DNA of 64,000 bases from Rhineura floridana (Eukaryota; Chordata; Lepidosauria; Squamata; Rhineuridae). Where the stretch lies: contig NC_084489.1 of assembly GCF_030035675.1 (NCBI RefSeq), positions 45,665,898-45,729,897 of the forward strand, in the 5' to 3' direction. Below are positions 1 to 11,420 of this stretch, piece after piece. How positions within the stretch are numbered: the first letter of the stretch is position 1; the number at the start of each line of letters is the position of its first letter. The position numbers were made by a program, and so were the translations under genes. Under the pieces are notes generated by a model. The model had not been told where the DNA came from. It worked only from the letters and a program-made list of their open reading frames with translations, and searched no databases.

Positions 1-760
1 ATATTATTAAATCAAAATTAATCATCTGACTACTCCTGGAATTTTGAAGCTGATTGACATGTTTTAGGAGGTTTGCTGCTTTAATTTACTAAATCCCCTC
101 ATTCTTGGCAACTGTGCAAACTAATTGAAAAAAACAAGAGAGAGCAAGAGGCCATTCTCCTCTTTACAGAACTCAGCTGTAGCTTCTTCAGAGATCTGCA
201 AAATATATATTGAAGTTGCTGCACTGGTTTGTATGCTCCAGGGTCACACATGACATTGTTCACACAAGTAAACAACTTAAGAGAGTAGAATAAGAACTAT
301 ATGAACTAGCTCATGGAGCTGTACCAACACAATTGTTTGTGTGTGCTTGTTAAGAACACACTGCTCATGTAATGTTTGCAGTCCTTAACAACCTTGCCTT
401 GCCATGTCTTAAGTTTTACATCTCCTTTGTGAGAGGCTCTGCTGCTCCAGGATATTAGATCAATATTGACTCAGGGGAAGAAGTGACAGTTTTTGAATCC
501 CCAAACCAACATGCATTAATACTACCTAGCTTTTCCTCCTGGCCTCATGCCAGTTTGTTTCTGACACTTCCTGACCTCCTTTTCCCTGTGGGATTACACA
601 ATATTGTTGATGCTCAAAAGATTAAGATACAATAGTCCAAATACAGACATGAACTGACAACTTGGCCAATCTTGCTTAACTGAGCAGTAACACCACATGA
701 ATTATTTGGCACAATAAGTTTGCTCACAAATAAAAATGTTAACCTACATGGCTTGGGGGC
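1..760. other. Intergenic sequence, no feature recognised
   Basis: AT-rich unique-looking sequence upstream of a tandem duplication. Short open frames on both strands lack family resemblance and splice context. In other vertebrates MEOX2 lies upstream of AGMO, but I could not recognise any MEOX2 coding exon here. Confidence 0.5.
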
Positions 761-1044
761 ACAATCCACTGTCATACTCTTGTGCTGCTCTTGTTTATTT
801 CCACAGGGCTTGTCCAGAAAATGTTCCAATGGGTTGTGTCTTTGGGGGAAAAAGTCATAGAAAGCAGCAAGGGGCTTTTCAGCTATGGGCCTCTATTTAT
901 AGACAATCCACTGTCATACTCTTGTGCTGCTCTCGTTTATTTCCACAGGGCTTGTCCAGAAAATGTTCCAATGGGTTGTGTCTTTGGGGGGAAAAGTCAT
1001 AGAAAGCAGCAAGGGGCTTTTCAGCTATGGGTCTCTATTTATAG
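761..1044. repeat. 142-bp tandem duplication (two copies)
   Basis: Copy 1 is 761-902 and copy 2 is 903-1044. They differ at only about three positions by eye, so the duplication is recent or has been homogenised. Each copy contains a start-to-end open frame, but these are simply the same sequence read twice and do not resemble any known protein. Confidence 0.9.
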
Positions 1045-1286
1045 TAATGAGACCTCTTATTCAATCACTTAGTTTCAGGAGTGTTTTGAAACAGTTCAGT
1101 GTGAAAGCTAATTTATGAAGCTATTGTACTGTAAAACCTATGTATCCTAGTGAGTTTAAGTAGGGGCACCATCCATCAACCCTCCCAGTGTGGTGATAGT
1201 GCAGAAGCTTGATCACCTTGAGTATATGTGAATTGTTTTTCCACACTTGCATTCTTCTTTGGTATAGTGAAGACAGTCCTTTAAAA

Positions 1287-1400
1287 AAAAGAAATGGACT
1301 GCCTTCAAGTCAATCCCGACTTATGGCTACCCTATGAATAGGGTTTTCATGGTAAGAGGTATTCAGAGAGGGTTTACCAGTCCTTATGAGAAGGAAGAAA
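1287..1400 (-). mobile_element. Sauria-type SINE fragment (BovB-like 3' end)
   Basis: Read on the + strand this begins with the reverse complement of the BovB/Sauria SINE tail (gactgccttcaagtc, then tatgaatagggttttcatgg) and continues into the gtattcagag...tttacca segment. The tRNA-like head is missing or too worn to see, so this is a partial copy on the minus strand. Confidence 0.75.
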
Positions 1401-2249
1401 AAAAGGTCTCAAAGCAGTGTATGGATTTCCTACAATTTTGAGACAACTCTTGTTGAAATCAGCAGATGTCTCATTTGTAATGTGCTTTGGACCAATTTAG
1501 AGAAGCGGCACCATTCTGCATCTGAGCATATTCACCTCTTGGAACAAAAATGCTTTTGATGAGTGCATGGAAAAAGAGAATGGCTTTTGGCTTACTTTTC
1601 AAAGTTGACAACAGGCTACTAACACAGCTTAAATGTCTGTGGAGCACCTGGAAAAATGATTTATGGCAACTGGGGTGCATGGTCCCTCAAGTGGTTTCAA
1701 TTAGACTTCCAAGTTAGTGTGAAATCTTAACTGACTGTACCAAGCAACAATTCTGCCCTCAGCATCTACAGTGCGCCCCTGGTACAGAGCCTAGCTACTG
1801 CTAAAGCCTGATTCCAGTTTCTTGGTATGTAGGCCAAGACTACTTTCTACTACATGTACAAAAACAGACAATTCGAGATCACCCTGCTTTGTATGTAAAC
1901 CATGCAAATACTTAAGCTTCATTTTGTGTGTTTGGCCTAGCATCATGCACGGGGGGGGGGGCGCATGGGAAGAGAGTGGAGAGGGAAAATGGGGAGGGAA
2001 AGGAAGAGATGAAATAGATAGAGTAATGGAAGATGGGGAAGCCCTCTGCAAGCAAGCAATTTAGACCTCTGGCAAGAGCAATCTGTCCCTTCCCTAGCAG
2101 CCTGCTAGGCAGGAAGAGGGAGGAAAAAAAAGAGGTGTTACAGGAAGTGCTGGTCCTGTCCACACTTCAGTCCTGTCCTTGATAGATTATCCCTGAGAAA
2201 ATGCAACCCTTGACAGAAAATAGATTCCAAACCCTTACAATGGAGAATG
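1401..2249. other. Intergenic sequence with a G-run and purine-rich stretch
   Basis: No gene seen. A run of G residues lies at about 1950-1960 and is followed by a GA-rich stretch to about 2050. Overlapping open frames on both strands here result from this low-complexity composition. Confidence 0.5.
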
Positions 2250-2540
2250 CCACAATGTGGGTAGAGACACGTTTACTGTTCTGCTGGGTCCAATGCATCT
2301 CCATCACTCTTTTCTGAGAACAGGGACACATGATGATAGCCAAATCCCATCCCTTTCAATGGTAAAACCTGGTGGGATTAGCTCTAGTGCATTTTTTATT
2401 TTTTAAATTCAGCTTCAAAGAGAATACGCAACTGACCAGCAGATCAACTAGTTGCCCCTTCAGGTGTGGCCAATGGAAACGCTTTGTTATAGGCGACTAG
2501 TGTGCTCACAGCCTCTGTGAGCAAATGGGGAATCAAGTGG
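2250..2540 (+). repeat. Unclassified interspersed repeat, copy A
   Basis: Shares an ordered set of blocks with 31910-32165: a gtagagacac block, an aaaacctggtgggat block, then ggccaatggaaacgctttg and gactagtgtgc. The spacing is similar, so these are two diverged copies of one dispersed family. I do not recognise the family. Confidence 0.6.
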
Positions 2541-2799
2541 ATAACAGCTTAAATCCTGAGGGTGGATCCATACTTTAGAAGGTAAGAAAGCTAAGAAGTC
2601 TTTATTGCCTTACACAGTTCTCTTCAACTGCAATTTCAAAGAAAAAGCCATTCCTTGAAAAACAAAACACCGCATTGTGTTCAACCAAGGAGTTGGCCAG
2701 ATAGGTGCTCCCAAGACATAATCACATTAAGTCTAACACAGACGTCTAACCATCCATACCTTTTCTAAATGGTTGAGGCATACCTCTGCTCCCAGCCAT

Positions 2800-2945
2800 T
2801 TAAAGGAATATTATGCTTATTGCTGTTTCTGTGTTTTTTTGGTTTACTGTTAAACTTGATGCTTTTTTACTGTGTATAAAAAGGTGCATAGAGATGCTTT
2901 GTATCAGGTGACAAATAAATCATATTATTAATAATAATAAAAAAT
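2800..2945 (+). mobile_element. LINE-type 3' tail ending in a TAA repeat
   Basis: A short T-rich 3' region runs into an aataaatca segment and an irregular TAA repeat at about 2925-2941. This is how L2 3' ends look elsewhere in this window. Only the tail is present. Confidence 0.4.
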
Positions 2946-5569
2946 GGCATTGCACCATTTCCTTCAGAATTTTTACATGCTTCCTGTACTACAAAAGATG
3001 AACCAACTGAAAACCTTTATTTGTAATGCAAAGAATAATATAAATGGCTTGTCATAAAGCTGACTTTCTGTCTCTGTATATCATTATCCTTTAATATAAA
3101 GCAAAATATTATATTTCTATTAAAGCCTGCCACTATCATCAATGAGCTTTGGATAAAATCCTAAATCTCCAGACTTTCCGGAACTGATAAATAAAAACAT
3201 ACACAGAAAAATCCATCCACATCTTGATCACAGCTGCTGTCAAAACAGTCCGCTGCTTTGGAAGGATTCCTCCGAATGAAACATAATTGAGTAAATTCCA
3301 TAGTTATGATACTTCTGAACGTATAACACTCTCCTCAATGGATTGGAAACATTCATGAGAGTATGTGGAATCCTGTTAATTACTTCTGGAATGACAGCGG
3401 AGGAGAAAATTACACGTTTTCCACAACAGCAAGGGCTGCAATCCAGAACATTCTTACTAGGAAGTAAATCCCATTGAATTATGGTTGGAACTAACATGCT
3501 GGATTATTTTTGTTGTTGTTATTGTTAACAGTTCATTTGTTTTTTAGTTTATTTACAGTAGATGCTGATTTTCCCACATCTTCTTATAATCCACCCCTCC
3601 AGATATTACAGTGTTATATTCAGTATTTCCTCTTTTTGCAAAATGCTTGTTTACAATTAAATTTTGATAGAGAGGAAAGAGGGGGGAGAGAGAGTGAGTC
3701 AAAAGAGAGAAAGGGAAGGGGAAAGGAAGGTGAATAGGGATGATGTAGTTTGTTTTTCCACATGTAGGCCAAAGAAGTTGTGACAAATTGTCTGAAATGT
3801 TTCTTTTTGTATCTTGATATAGAAGATATTTTCATAGCCTGCCAATACTAGGTCACAGATCCAGTTTTGCAAGATTATTTATTGGATTCCTTACCCATAC
3901 CCTCCATCATAGTCCCAGGGCAGGTTACTACATCTTAGAATTAAAAATAAGTAAAATAGGTAACACAAATCAAAACCAGCACAGTATAGGGTAAACAAAA
4001 TAGTATTTGGCTGTCTGGTGAACCGTGCCTTTGTTCATCTATGAAGTTCCAGCTCTAATGAGTATATATACGCCCCCTCAGGGGATGTACATCCCCCATT
4101 ATGAATGTCTTATCTAGGGTGATTTTGCATCTTCCCAATACACTAGGGTGCATTGCCTTAGTTCTGCCCCTTAACTGGTTTCTGGCTGTACCTTACACTC
4201 CAACAGCCCCAACTTACCAAGGGTGTGTGTGTATTTTTTTTATACCCTGGTAAAGCACTCCCCCTGTTTTGCATGTGGTGGCGATGTTGGCAATACCTTT
4301 TTTTTCTTTAAAAAAGAAAGTTAAGTGTAAGCATTTCAAGCTTCAGTGCCTTCTTTAATTTCCTTAAAGCTCTGAGGGGAGATGAATGTATCATGATGCT
4401 AGAGAGGGGTTTATAGAAGTGTCCCTGTTTTGACGTGAAATGATGGAAGTTAAGCTTATTTATCATCTTGATTTATCATCATTTACCACTTGCAAAAGCC
4501 AACAATGGCTTCTGTCTTGCTCATGGCTGGCAGGGGAGGAGGCACGAGTGATAGTACATATCAAGAAATCAAGCAGGTACTGTTGTAGCAACAGCAGCAT
4601 CTCCCAGTGTATCAGGAGAATGAAACTGAGTGTTCTAGGTTGCAAACTGGCAACCCTATTTTAACAGCAGCCTAATAATGTACACATATTTAACAGGCAA
4701 GGCTTTCTTAACTGATAGGTAAGACCTGGAACTTTAAGAGTTTCACAGGATGGCTTCTGTGTCCAGGAGCTGTTAGGAGCCAGGCCAGAAAAAAACATGG
4801 CAACCCTAAATTGGCACAGACCAATTTCATGAGAATAATATACCAATTTGGTTGCAACCACCTGTGATTTCTAGTGTGTTTCTCAGTGAAAATGTTTTAG
4901 AGTGGCCATGTGCCTTGAAGGGCTGTTCAGTCCAAGTATAATTTAAAGATAAAGAATGGTATTTAACTATGTTTTATTCAGAGTAAACACACTGAAATTA
5001 AAGGACCTAACTTCAATGGATATACTCTGAGTAAACCTTAATTGAATACCACCCAAAAAATCATAAGGAGGGAGAAGAGGGGCCTATAGCACCTGGACAT
5101 CAGACTGAGCAGTCAATGTGGTGAGATGTATTGCATTTTTGTTTACATTACAATAATTATTTCTAATTTTGCATTATACATAAATATTGGCATTTATAAA
5201 TGTTATACAGTCTGTTCTCTTTTGTCCACTTTTTTTGGGTGAAGAATTTCCTCTTTTTTAGTGATGCATAAATAGTCATCTTCAGCTGTCCACCCTGCTT
5301 CAGAGGTCCTATTCCAGGTGCCTCTAACTTCAGAAGCTGAGCCTGTGGTACTCTTCGTGATGATGCCTTTCATGAAATATGCACCCTTTTAGGTAACAAG
5401 TCAAATTATTTTATTTGCCTAGGCAATTAATAGTAGTTTTGATGTTTCTGAAATTTCCCCCTTATTTATATTTGCATTACACATAAATAACCTTATTTTT
5501 TTTTAATTTTGAGAGTTTACTCTGTTAATCTTTTATAGCAAAAACAGTAGTCTTGACACAGCTTAAAGA
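2946..5569. other. Intergenic sequence, no gene recognised
   Basis: A purine-rich low-complexity stretch lies at 3668-3735, and a worn copy of the ~85-bp repeat described elsewhere lies near 4960-5050. I see no coding exon with recognisable protein similarity and no RNA gene. Confidence 0.5.
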
Positions 5570-5599
5570 CTTACAGAGCAATCCAACTTAGGTGGAGCT

Positions 5600-8081
5600 T
5601 GTGGAAGGGGTGCTGGCAGAGGAGGAGCTGGTAGTAAGGTTAGTTTTTGTGTTGGAGGAGATATTTGTGATCTTGGTGTGGAGGAACTTTCATTAGTTCC
5701 GTTGTCATGGACAGATCACTACCTGGTCAGGTTTAGACTTACTGGGACTCAGAACCTCCGCAGGGGTGGAGGACCAATTAGAATGGTCCGCCCCAGGAGA
5801 CTGATGGAACCAGATGGTTTCCTGATGGCTCTTGGGGACTTTCCTGTCACCTTGGCAAGTGATTCTGTCGAAGCTCTGGTTGACCTCTGGAATGAGGAAA
5901 TGACCAGGGCAGTGGACACAATCGCTCCTAAGTGTCTCCTTTCGCGGATTGGACCTAAATCTGCTCCTTGGTTTACCGAGGAGCTGGGTATGATAAAATG
6001 CGAAAGAAGGAGACTAGAGCGTCGTTAGTGGAGAACTCAGAGCAAATCTGATTGAACACGGGCTAGAGGCTATTTAAAGACCTATTCTATGGCAGTCCAG
6101 GCTCAGAAGAAAGTTTTCTTCTCTGCCTCTATCGCGTCTGCCAAGTCTTGTCCGGCAGAACTGTTGTGAGTGGTCAGGAACCTTTTAAGCTCTGACCCGT
6201 GTGACCATGATGATGACCACTCAGTAGCCCGTTGTCATGAATTTGCGCAGCATTTCGCAGAGAAAGTTACCCAGAGTCGTTCTGACTTAGACACCAAAAT
6301 TAATACAGTCTCTGGGGATGTAGCTATGGCTCCTGCTTGTTTGATTAGAATGGATTCCTTTCAGCCTGTCCAACCCGAGGATGTGGACAAAATCCTTGGA
6401 GGGGTGCGTCCTACCACCTGCATATTGGATCCTTGCCCTTCCTGGCTTATAAAAAATGCCGGGGGGGGGCTGGTTGATTGGGCCACGGAGGTGATTAATG
6501 CCTCCCTGTTTAAAGGAGGCAGTAATAAGACCTTTACTGAAAAAACCCTCCCTGGACCCTGCACTGTTAGTTAACTATCGCCCAGTCTCCAATATCCCTT
6601 TTTTGGGCAAGATAATAGAGTGGGTGGTGGCTACCCAACTCCAGAGGTTTTTGGATGAAACGGACTATTTAGATCCATTCCAATCTGGTTTCAGGCCCGG
6701 TCATGGGACCGAGACGGCTTTGGTCACCTTGGTGGATGACCTACGCAGGGAACTGGACAGGGGGAGTGTGTCCCTGTTAGTTTTACTGGATCTCTCAGCT
6801 GCTTTCGATACCATCGACCATGGTATCTTGTTGGGTCGCCTTGCTGGGATGGGACTTGGAGGCATGGTGTTCCAGTGGCTCCGGTCCTTTCTAGAGGGGC
6901 GAACCCAGAAGGTGGTCATGGGGGATGCCTGTTCGACTCCTTGGCCATTGACCTATGGGGTCCCTCAGGTTTCAGTTTTGTCCCCCATGTTGTTTAATAA
7001 TTATATAAAACCGCTGGGAGAGGTTATCCGGAGTTTTGGGGTTCGGTGCCACCAATATGCAGATGACACCCAACTCTACTTCTCTTTTCCACCTAATGAA
7101 ACCAAGGAAGCTGTCCAGACTCTGAACCGATGCCTGGTATCAGTGGTGGACTGGATGAGGATGAACAGGCTGAAGTTAAATCCTGACAAGACAGAGGTGC
7201 TCCTTGTCAGTCGGAGGGCGGATCGGGGAATAGGGATCCAACTTGTGCTGGACAGGGTTACACTCCCCCTGAAATCACAGGTCCGCAGCTTGGGAGTACT
7301 CCTGGACTCGGCTTTGAGCCTGGAGGCACAGGCCTCTGCTGTAGCAGGGAGTGCTTTTGCTCAATTAAGATTGATACGCCAGCTGCGCCCGTTCCTTGAT
7401 TTGTCAGACTTGACTATGGTGACACATGCACTAGTTACATCCCGATTAGACTACTGTAACGCGCTCTACGTGGGGCTGCCCTTGAAGACTGCTCGGAAAC
7501 TTAAATTGGTACAAAGAGCTGCAGCCAGAATGTTAACTGCTGCTGGACTTAGAGAACGTACAACCCCTTTATTGTACCAGCTCCACTGGCTGCCAATTTG
7601 TTTCCGGGCACAATTCAAAGTGCTGGTTTTGACCTATAAAGCCCTATACGGCTTAGGTCCAGGCTATCTGTTAGATTGTATCTCCCCTTATGAACCTGCT
7701 CGGCCTTTGAGATCATCTGGTGAGACTCTTCTTTCTATTCCATCTTCTTCGCAAGTTTTTCTTGCGCAGACACAGCATAGGGCCTTCTCAGTGGCTGCCC
7801 CTAAATTATGGAACTCTCTCCCCAATGAGGTTCGTACGGCTCCCTCGTTATCGTCTTTTCGTACCCAGTTGAAGACTGTTTTGTTTAGATGGGCTTTTAA
7901 TTAATAATGTTTATCATTTTTAATCTATTCAGGATTTAATGTACTTTTAACTGTTTAATTGTATTCTTGTTTAATTGTTTTGGTTTTTAGTCTAATTATG
8001 TTTTAATTGTAAGCCACCCTGAGTCTTTTGAGAAAGGGCGGGGTATAAATATTTTTAATAATAATAATAATAATAATAATA
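5600..8081 (+). mobile_element. L2-clade LINE, 5'-truncated, with TAA-repeat tail
   Basis: The element carries the end of the APE endonuclease domain (SWTDHYLVRFRL at about 5705-5740), a linker, a full reverse transcriptase and the L2 3' UTR (aagccaccctgagtc, then ggcggggtataaat), ending in a TAA repeat at about 8058-8081. The 5' part, including most of the endonuclease, is absent. The endonuclease end, the linker and the reverse transcriptase lie in different frames, so the copy is dead. No target-site duplication was found, which is common for L2 because it inserts at its own tail microsatellite. Confidence 0.9.
6498..7904 (+). pseudogene. L2 reverse transcriptase region (468-codon open frame)
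   Basis: A long uninterrupted stretch of L2 ORF2. It shows the RT fingers ([18 protein letters not shown]), the palm with [12 protein letters not shown], the catalytic YADDTQLYF at about 7055-7080, [11 protein letters not shown], and the C-terminal L2 block ([37 protein letters not shown]). The motif usually read as GVPQGSVLSP has V in place of the second G, and FNIYMKPL reads FNNYIKPL; these are likely decay changes. The frame is open because the copy is fairly young, but it is disconnected from the rest of ORF2, so no working product is expected. Confidence 0.88.
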
Positions 8082-8509
8082 GTGGCATCCATTTGCAGTT
8101 CGGGAGCTGGGGGCCAACGGAACGTCGGTTCAGCTAGGAGCTGCATGCATGAATGCAAAAGAAAAAGCCAGCTCTCACAAATACCCCTACCAGTGAGTAA
8201 ACACTCTCCATAGACTTCCATTATGATTATTTTCTTAGACTGACCTTTTTCTCGGCATAACTTTGGCTCGGAGCAGGACCTGCAGGAATACTCTGAATGG
8301 GAGTTGGATGACATGTCCCCAGAATGCCCCATTTTCAGGCCTTCCACCGACTTCCACTGGCGCCCCTTCTGCTGGGCTGGGTTTGCCCTGCTGAGTTCCA
8401 GTTCCAGGGCTTCTAGCAACGGAGCCGGGATCCTGCCAGTTCAGCCAGGGTTCCGCCATATCCAACTCCCCTCAGCCCAGCATAAATACAAGTTGGATTG
8501 CACCGTAAG

Positions 8510-8600
8510 GCTGCAATCCAATACATGTCTACTCAGAAGTAAGCTCCATTAGGTTCAATGGGATTTACTCTCAGTTAAGTGTGTATCAGACTGCAGCCTG
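8510..8600. repeat. ~85-bp amniote-type short repeat, best copy
   Basis: Begins ggctgcaatccaatacatg, passes through actcagaagtaagctccatt, and ends with an inverted match to its start (cagactgcagcct). It is the best preserved of about ten related stretches in this window. The inverted ends suggest a small palindromic, non-autonomous element. Confidence 0.6.
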
Positions 8601-11227
8601 ACACATTTATAAATGTGTCAGTCTTTAAGCTACTAGAAGACACTTTGTTCTTTTATTACAGTTACATTTCTATTTTATTGTTTAGTGTTGAAGATCAGGT
8701 AGTAGAAAGGTAGGGCACAAGTCTTTTGAATAAATAAACATGCTTACATAAAAACACTGACCTCATTTCTGAATAACGTATAAAAAGGTGAAGTATATTG
8801 GGTTTGTTTAAATTTTAAACTTTAAAAAAATTGCTTTCAGACTTTCCTCCAATATCTATTATTTAAACACATGTCTTGGCTCTGAGCAAGATTATTCTTC
8901 AGTTTCTTGTTTATAAAAGACTCTTCATAAATATTTGGGCTATAGTACAGGGCACTAGCTAATTGCAAAAAATCTTGCCGGCCACAGCTATAAATCATGT
9001 GCAAATTAAAGAAATGGAATTAGATACTGGTTTAGAATGGCTGCTAAGTACTAAAAACACATGGCAATGATGATTATCTAATAAGGAACTTGGACCCTTT
9101 TGCAATCACAGGTGTCAGCATTATGGTACCATCAATTAAATAAATCAAAATCAGCTGTTGCACAGAGAGACCACAGCCACCCTTATCAGGCTAAGAATAT
9201 ATTTGAATAAAGAACACTACTGCCACATCTTAGAATATATTTGAATAAAGAACACTACTGCCACATCTTAGGCTACTTGAACAAATAGTACTTGAACTAT
9301 CAATGAATTACAAGACTTTTTTTAAAAAAATCTAGTTATTATTTTATTATTTTAAGCTATTTCCCATATTCATATATAACTTCAAATAATTCAAAGAAAC
9401 TCTGCAGCTCATGTCTGGATACAATTTCACTTTGCAGTGAATTGCTGCCAAGGCAAACGGTATTGCCCAACCCATTCCAAACCTACCCTAAGTTCCTTTA
9501 TGAGTTTATTATTTAATGCTGCTGCAGAGCTCTGAAGAGACCTAAACAGGAAGCGTCTGGGTGTTTTCTGCTCATGGAGTGGGTGGGACAGAGTTCTTCA
9601 GAGAAAACAAGAATATGAGCTGCCTGCAGATCATATTGGGCCAGTTCCTCAATTTCCTCCAAGAATTGTTTCCTTGGATACTGAAATGATTAGTCGTCAG
9701 TAGAATCCTAGCCCTTTAGAACTGTGTTCTTTTAATTGTATTGCAGAGACCTTGGGTTCTACAAACACAGCTTCAAGAGACAGGACAGAGAAACATGCAC
9801 ACATCTTTCTTCTCCCTCTTACAAAACTAGAGGCTTGTTGTAGCAATTGTAGAAATAGGCACATGTTCTGTTTCTGGAGCCCAGTGCCTAATACCAGCAA
9901 GAGCTGCATTTGCTCTTTCAGTTTATCTTCTCTGGGGCCATAAACAGGGCTCTGATAACCCTCTTAGCAGTTCCCAGAGAAGAGACCATACTCACATAAA
10001 ATGAAAGTCCTAGCACATTGCAAATAGGTGGATATTGGGGTCCCTCAACCAATATCTAGTAATCATTCATTAGTGGAACTGCAATGGTCTGCTTTCTGTG
10101 ACTTTATCCACCTAATTTTCATGGAAGATGTTTGTGGGAAATACAATCCACATGAAAAACACAACCCTTCCAACATGCCAGCGAATTGTGAATGTTCACA
10201 TTTTTAACTGATAGGGTGAATTAAACATTTTCGACATTAAGTCCATAAGCTGGATCCAGAGGTATGTACATTAAAGGGGACTGATAGAAGTTGCTTTCTC
10301 CTTCATCTCCATACCCCTGTGCAATACTTCACTCCATTCAACAGGACCTGTGACCCTCGGGAGAGGCTTTTCAGGAGGGTAGTAGCATTACTGTGGATTG
10401 GAGGCTGTGTGAAAGTCTGTTTTCACTTGTCTCCTTCAGTGCACTTATCTTTGGATCCAACCCCAACACAGCCAGCTTTTTAAATCCCTGATTCTGGCTT
10501 TTATTTACTGTGTTTATATACATAGTCTTTTTCTTATTTGCATTTGAAAGCATACTTTGTTGTACACCTTTGAGCCTGTTTGAATTTTTGCAAAGGCTAT
10601 AAGCAATACAAGTTTGACCTGGCTTATAACATGCTTTTAAAGACATTATTCATAAAGCAGTGTACAAAAAAACCATAGAAACATAACTATGTTTTTATTG
10701 TTATAACACACAGACTTTACCACCCTGGAATCAAAATGAACCTCAGAATATAGACAAGAGGACATAAATAAAGGTCTTAAAACAAGTTAATATGCTGTTC
10801 AAATCTGGAACACAGAAGGGAATCTAGAACACATCTTCAGTTCTTGAAGACAGACATAAGGCAGTGTCCTCCAGAAGCAGTTGGTTCAGGGGAATAAGTG
10901 GCTTCAGGAGGGCAAGGGCCAAATACTAGACAATATGTTAAATGCATGGTTGCATTTTTATCTCTTTCATTTATATATACACAAATTCAGATAAGGACTG
11001 CTTCATGGAATAGGGTTTAACCTTTTCCTCCCTGTACAATGGCCCTGAACTAGATGGTGGGGAATGACTGTCCTTTTTAAAATTAAAGATACGCAAATGC
11101 AAGCATGCATTTTAACATATCTTCTAGTTTGAATCTATGTTTGAAAAATATCTTTGAAATCACTTCAGTGCATTGAATTCAAAAGAATTACTCCACAGAA
11201 AATAGCTTGTTATTTCATTTTCTTAGG
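8601..11227. other. Intergenic sequence, no gene recognised
   Basis: Unique-looking AT-rich sequence. It contains a perfect 38-bp tandem duplication at 9194-9269, listed separately. Open frames near 9700-9940 and 10371-10646 show no family features. Confidence 0.5.
9194..9269. repeat. 38-bp perfect tandem duplication
   Basis: Copy 1 is 9194-9231 and copy 2 is 9232-9269. No differences are seen between them. Confidence 0.9.
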
Positions 11228-11420
11228 ACACATCTATTTATTATTTTATTATTAAATTTGTTAGTCGCCCATCTGGCTGGTTGTCCAGCCACTCTGGGCG
11301 ACGTACAAGATAAAACAGTATATCAAACAATTAAAATTTAAAAACAGTAGAAAACTGTTGAAAAAATTGACTGAACATGGTTTGGCAGGCGACAACGTTC
11401 CCACTCCAGGCTTAGGTTAT
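11228..11420 (-). mobile_element. L2-like 3' end on the minus strand
   Basis: Read on the minus strand, a block ending in gtcgcccagagtggctgg leads to gggcgactaacaaattta and an A/T-repeat tail near 11228-11255. This matches the general layout of squamate L2 3' ends. No coding part is left. Confidence 0.5.

Larger units (their letters stand above)
5570..8509. repeat. Possible MITE-like element split by an L2 insertion
   Basis: The 20 bases at 5570-5589 (cttacagagcaatccaactt) match the reverse complement of 8490-8509 at about 18 of 20 positions. The L2 LINE lies between them. The simplest reading is a small inverted-repeat element of a few hundred bases interrupted by the L2. I found no flanking target-site duplication, and part of the similarity could come from the common gcaatcc motif of another repeat, so this is tentative. 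Confidence 0.35.

Noticed and set aside
761-1118. Small protein-coding gene from the repeated open frames
   Set aside because: The frames arise from a tandem duplication of non-coding DNA, and no start context or family similarity is visible.
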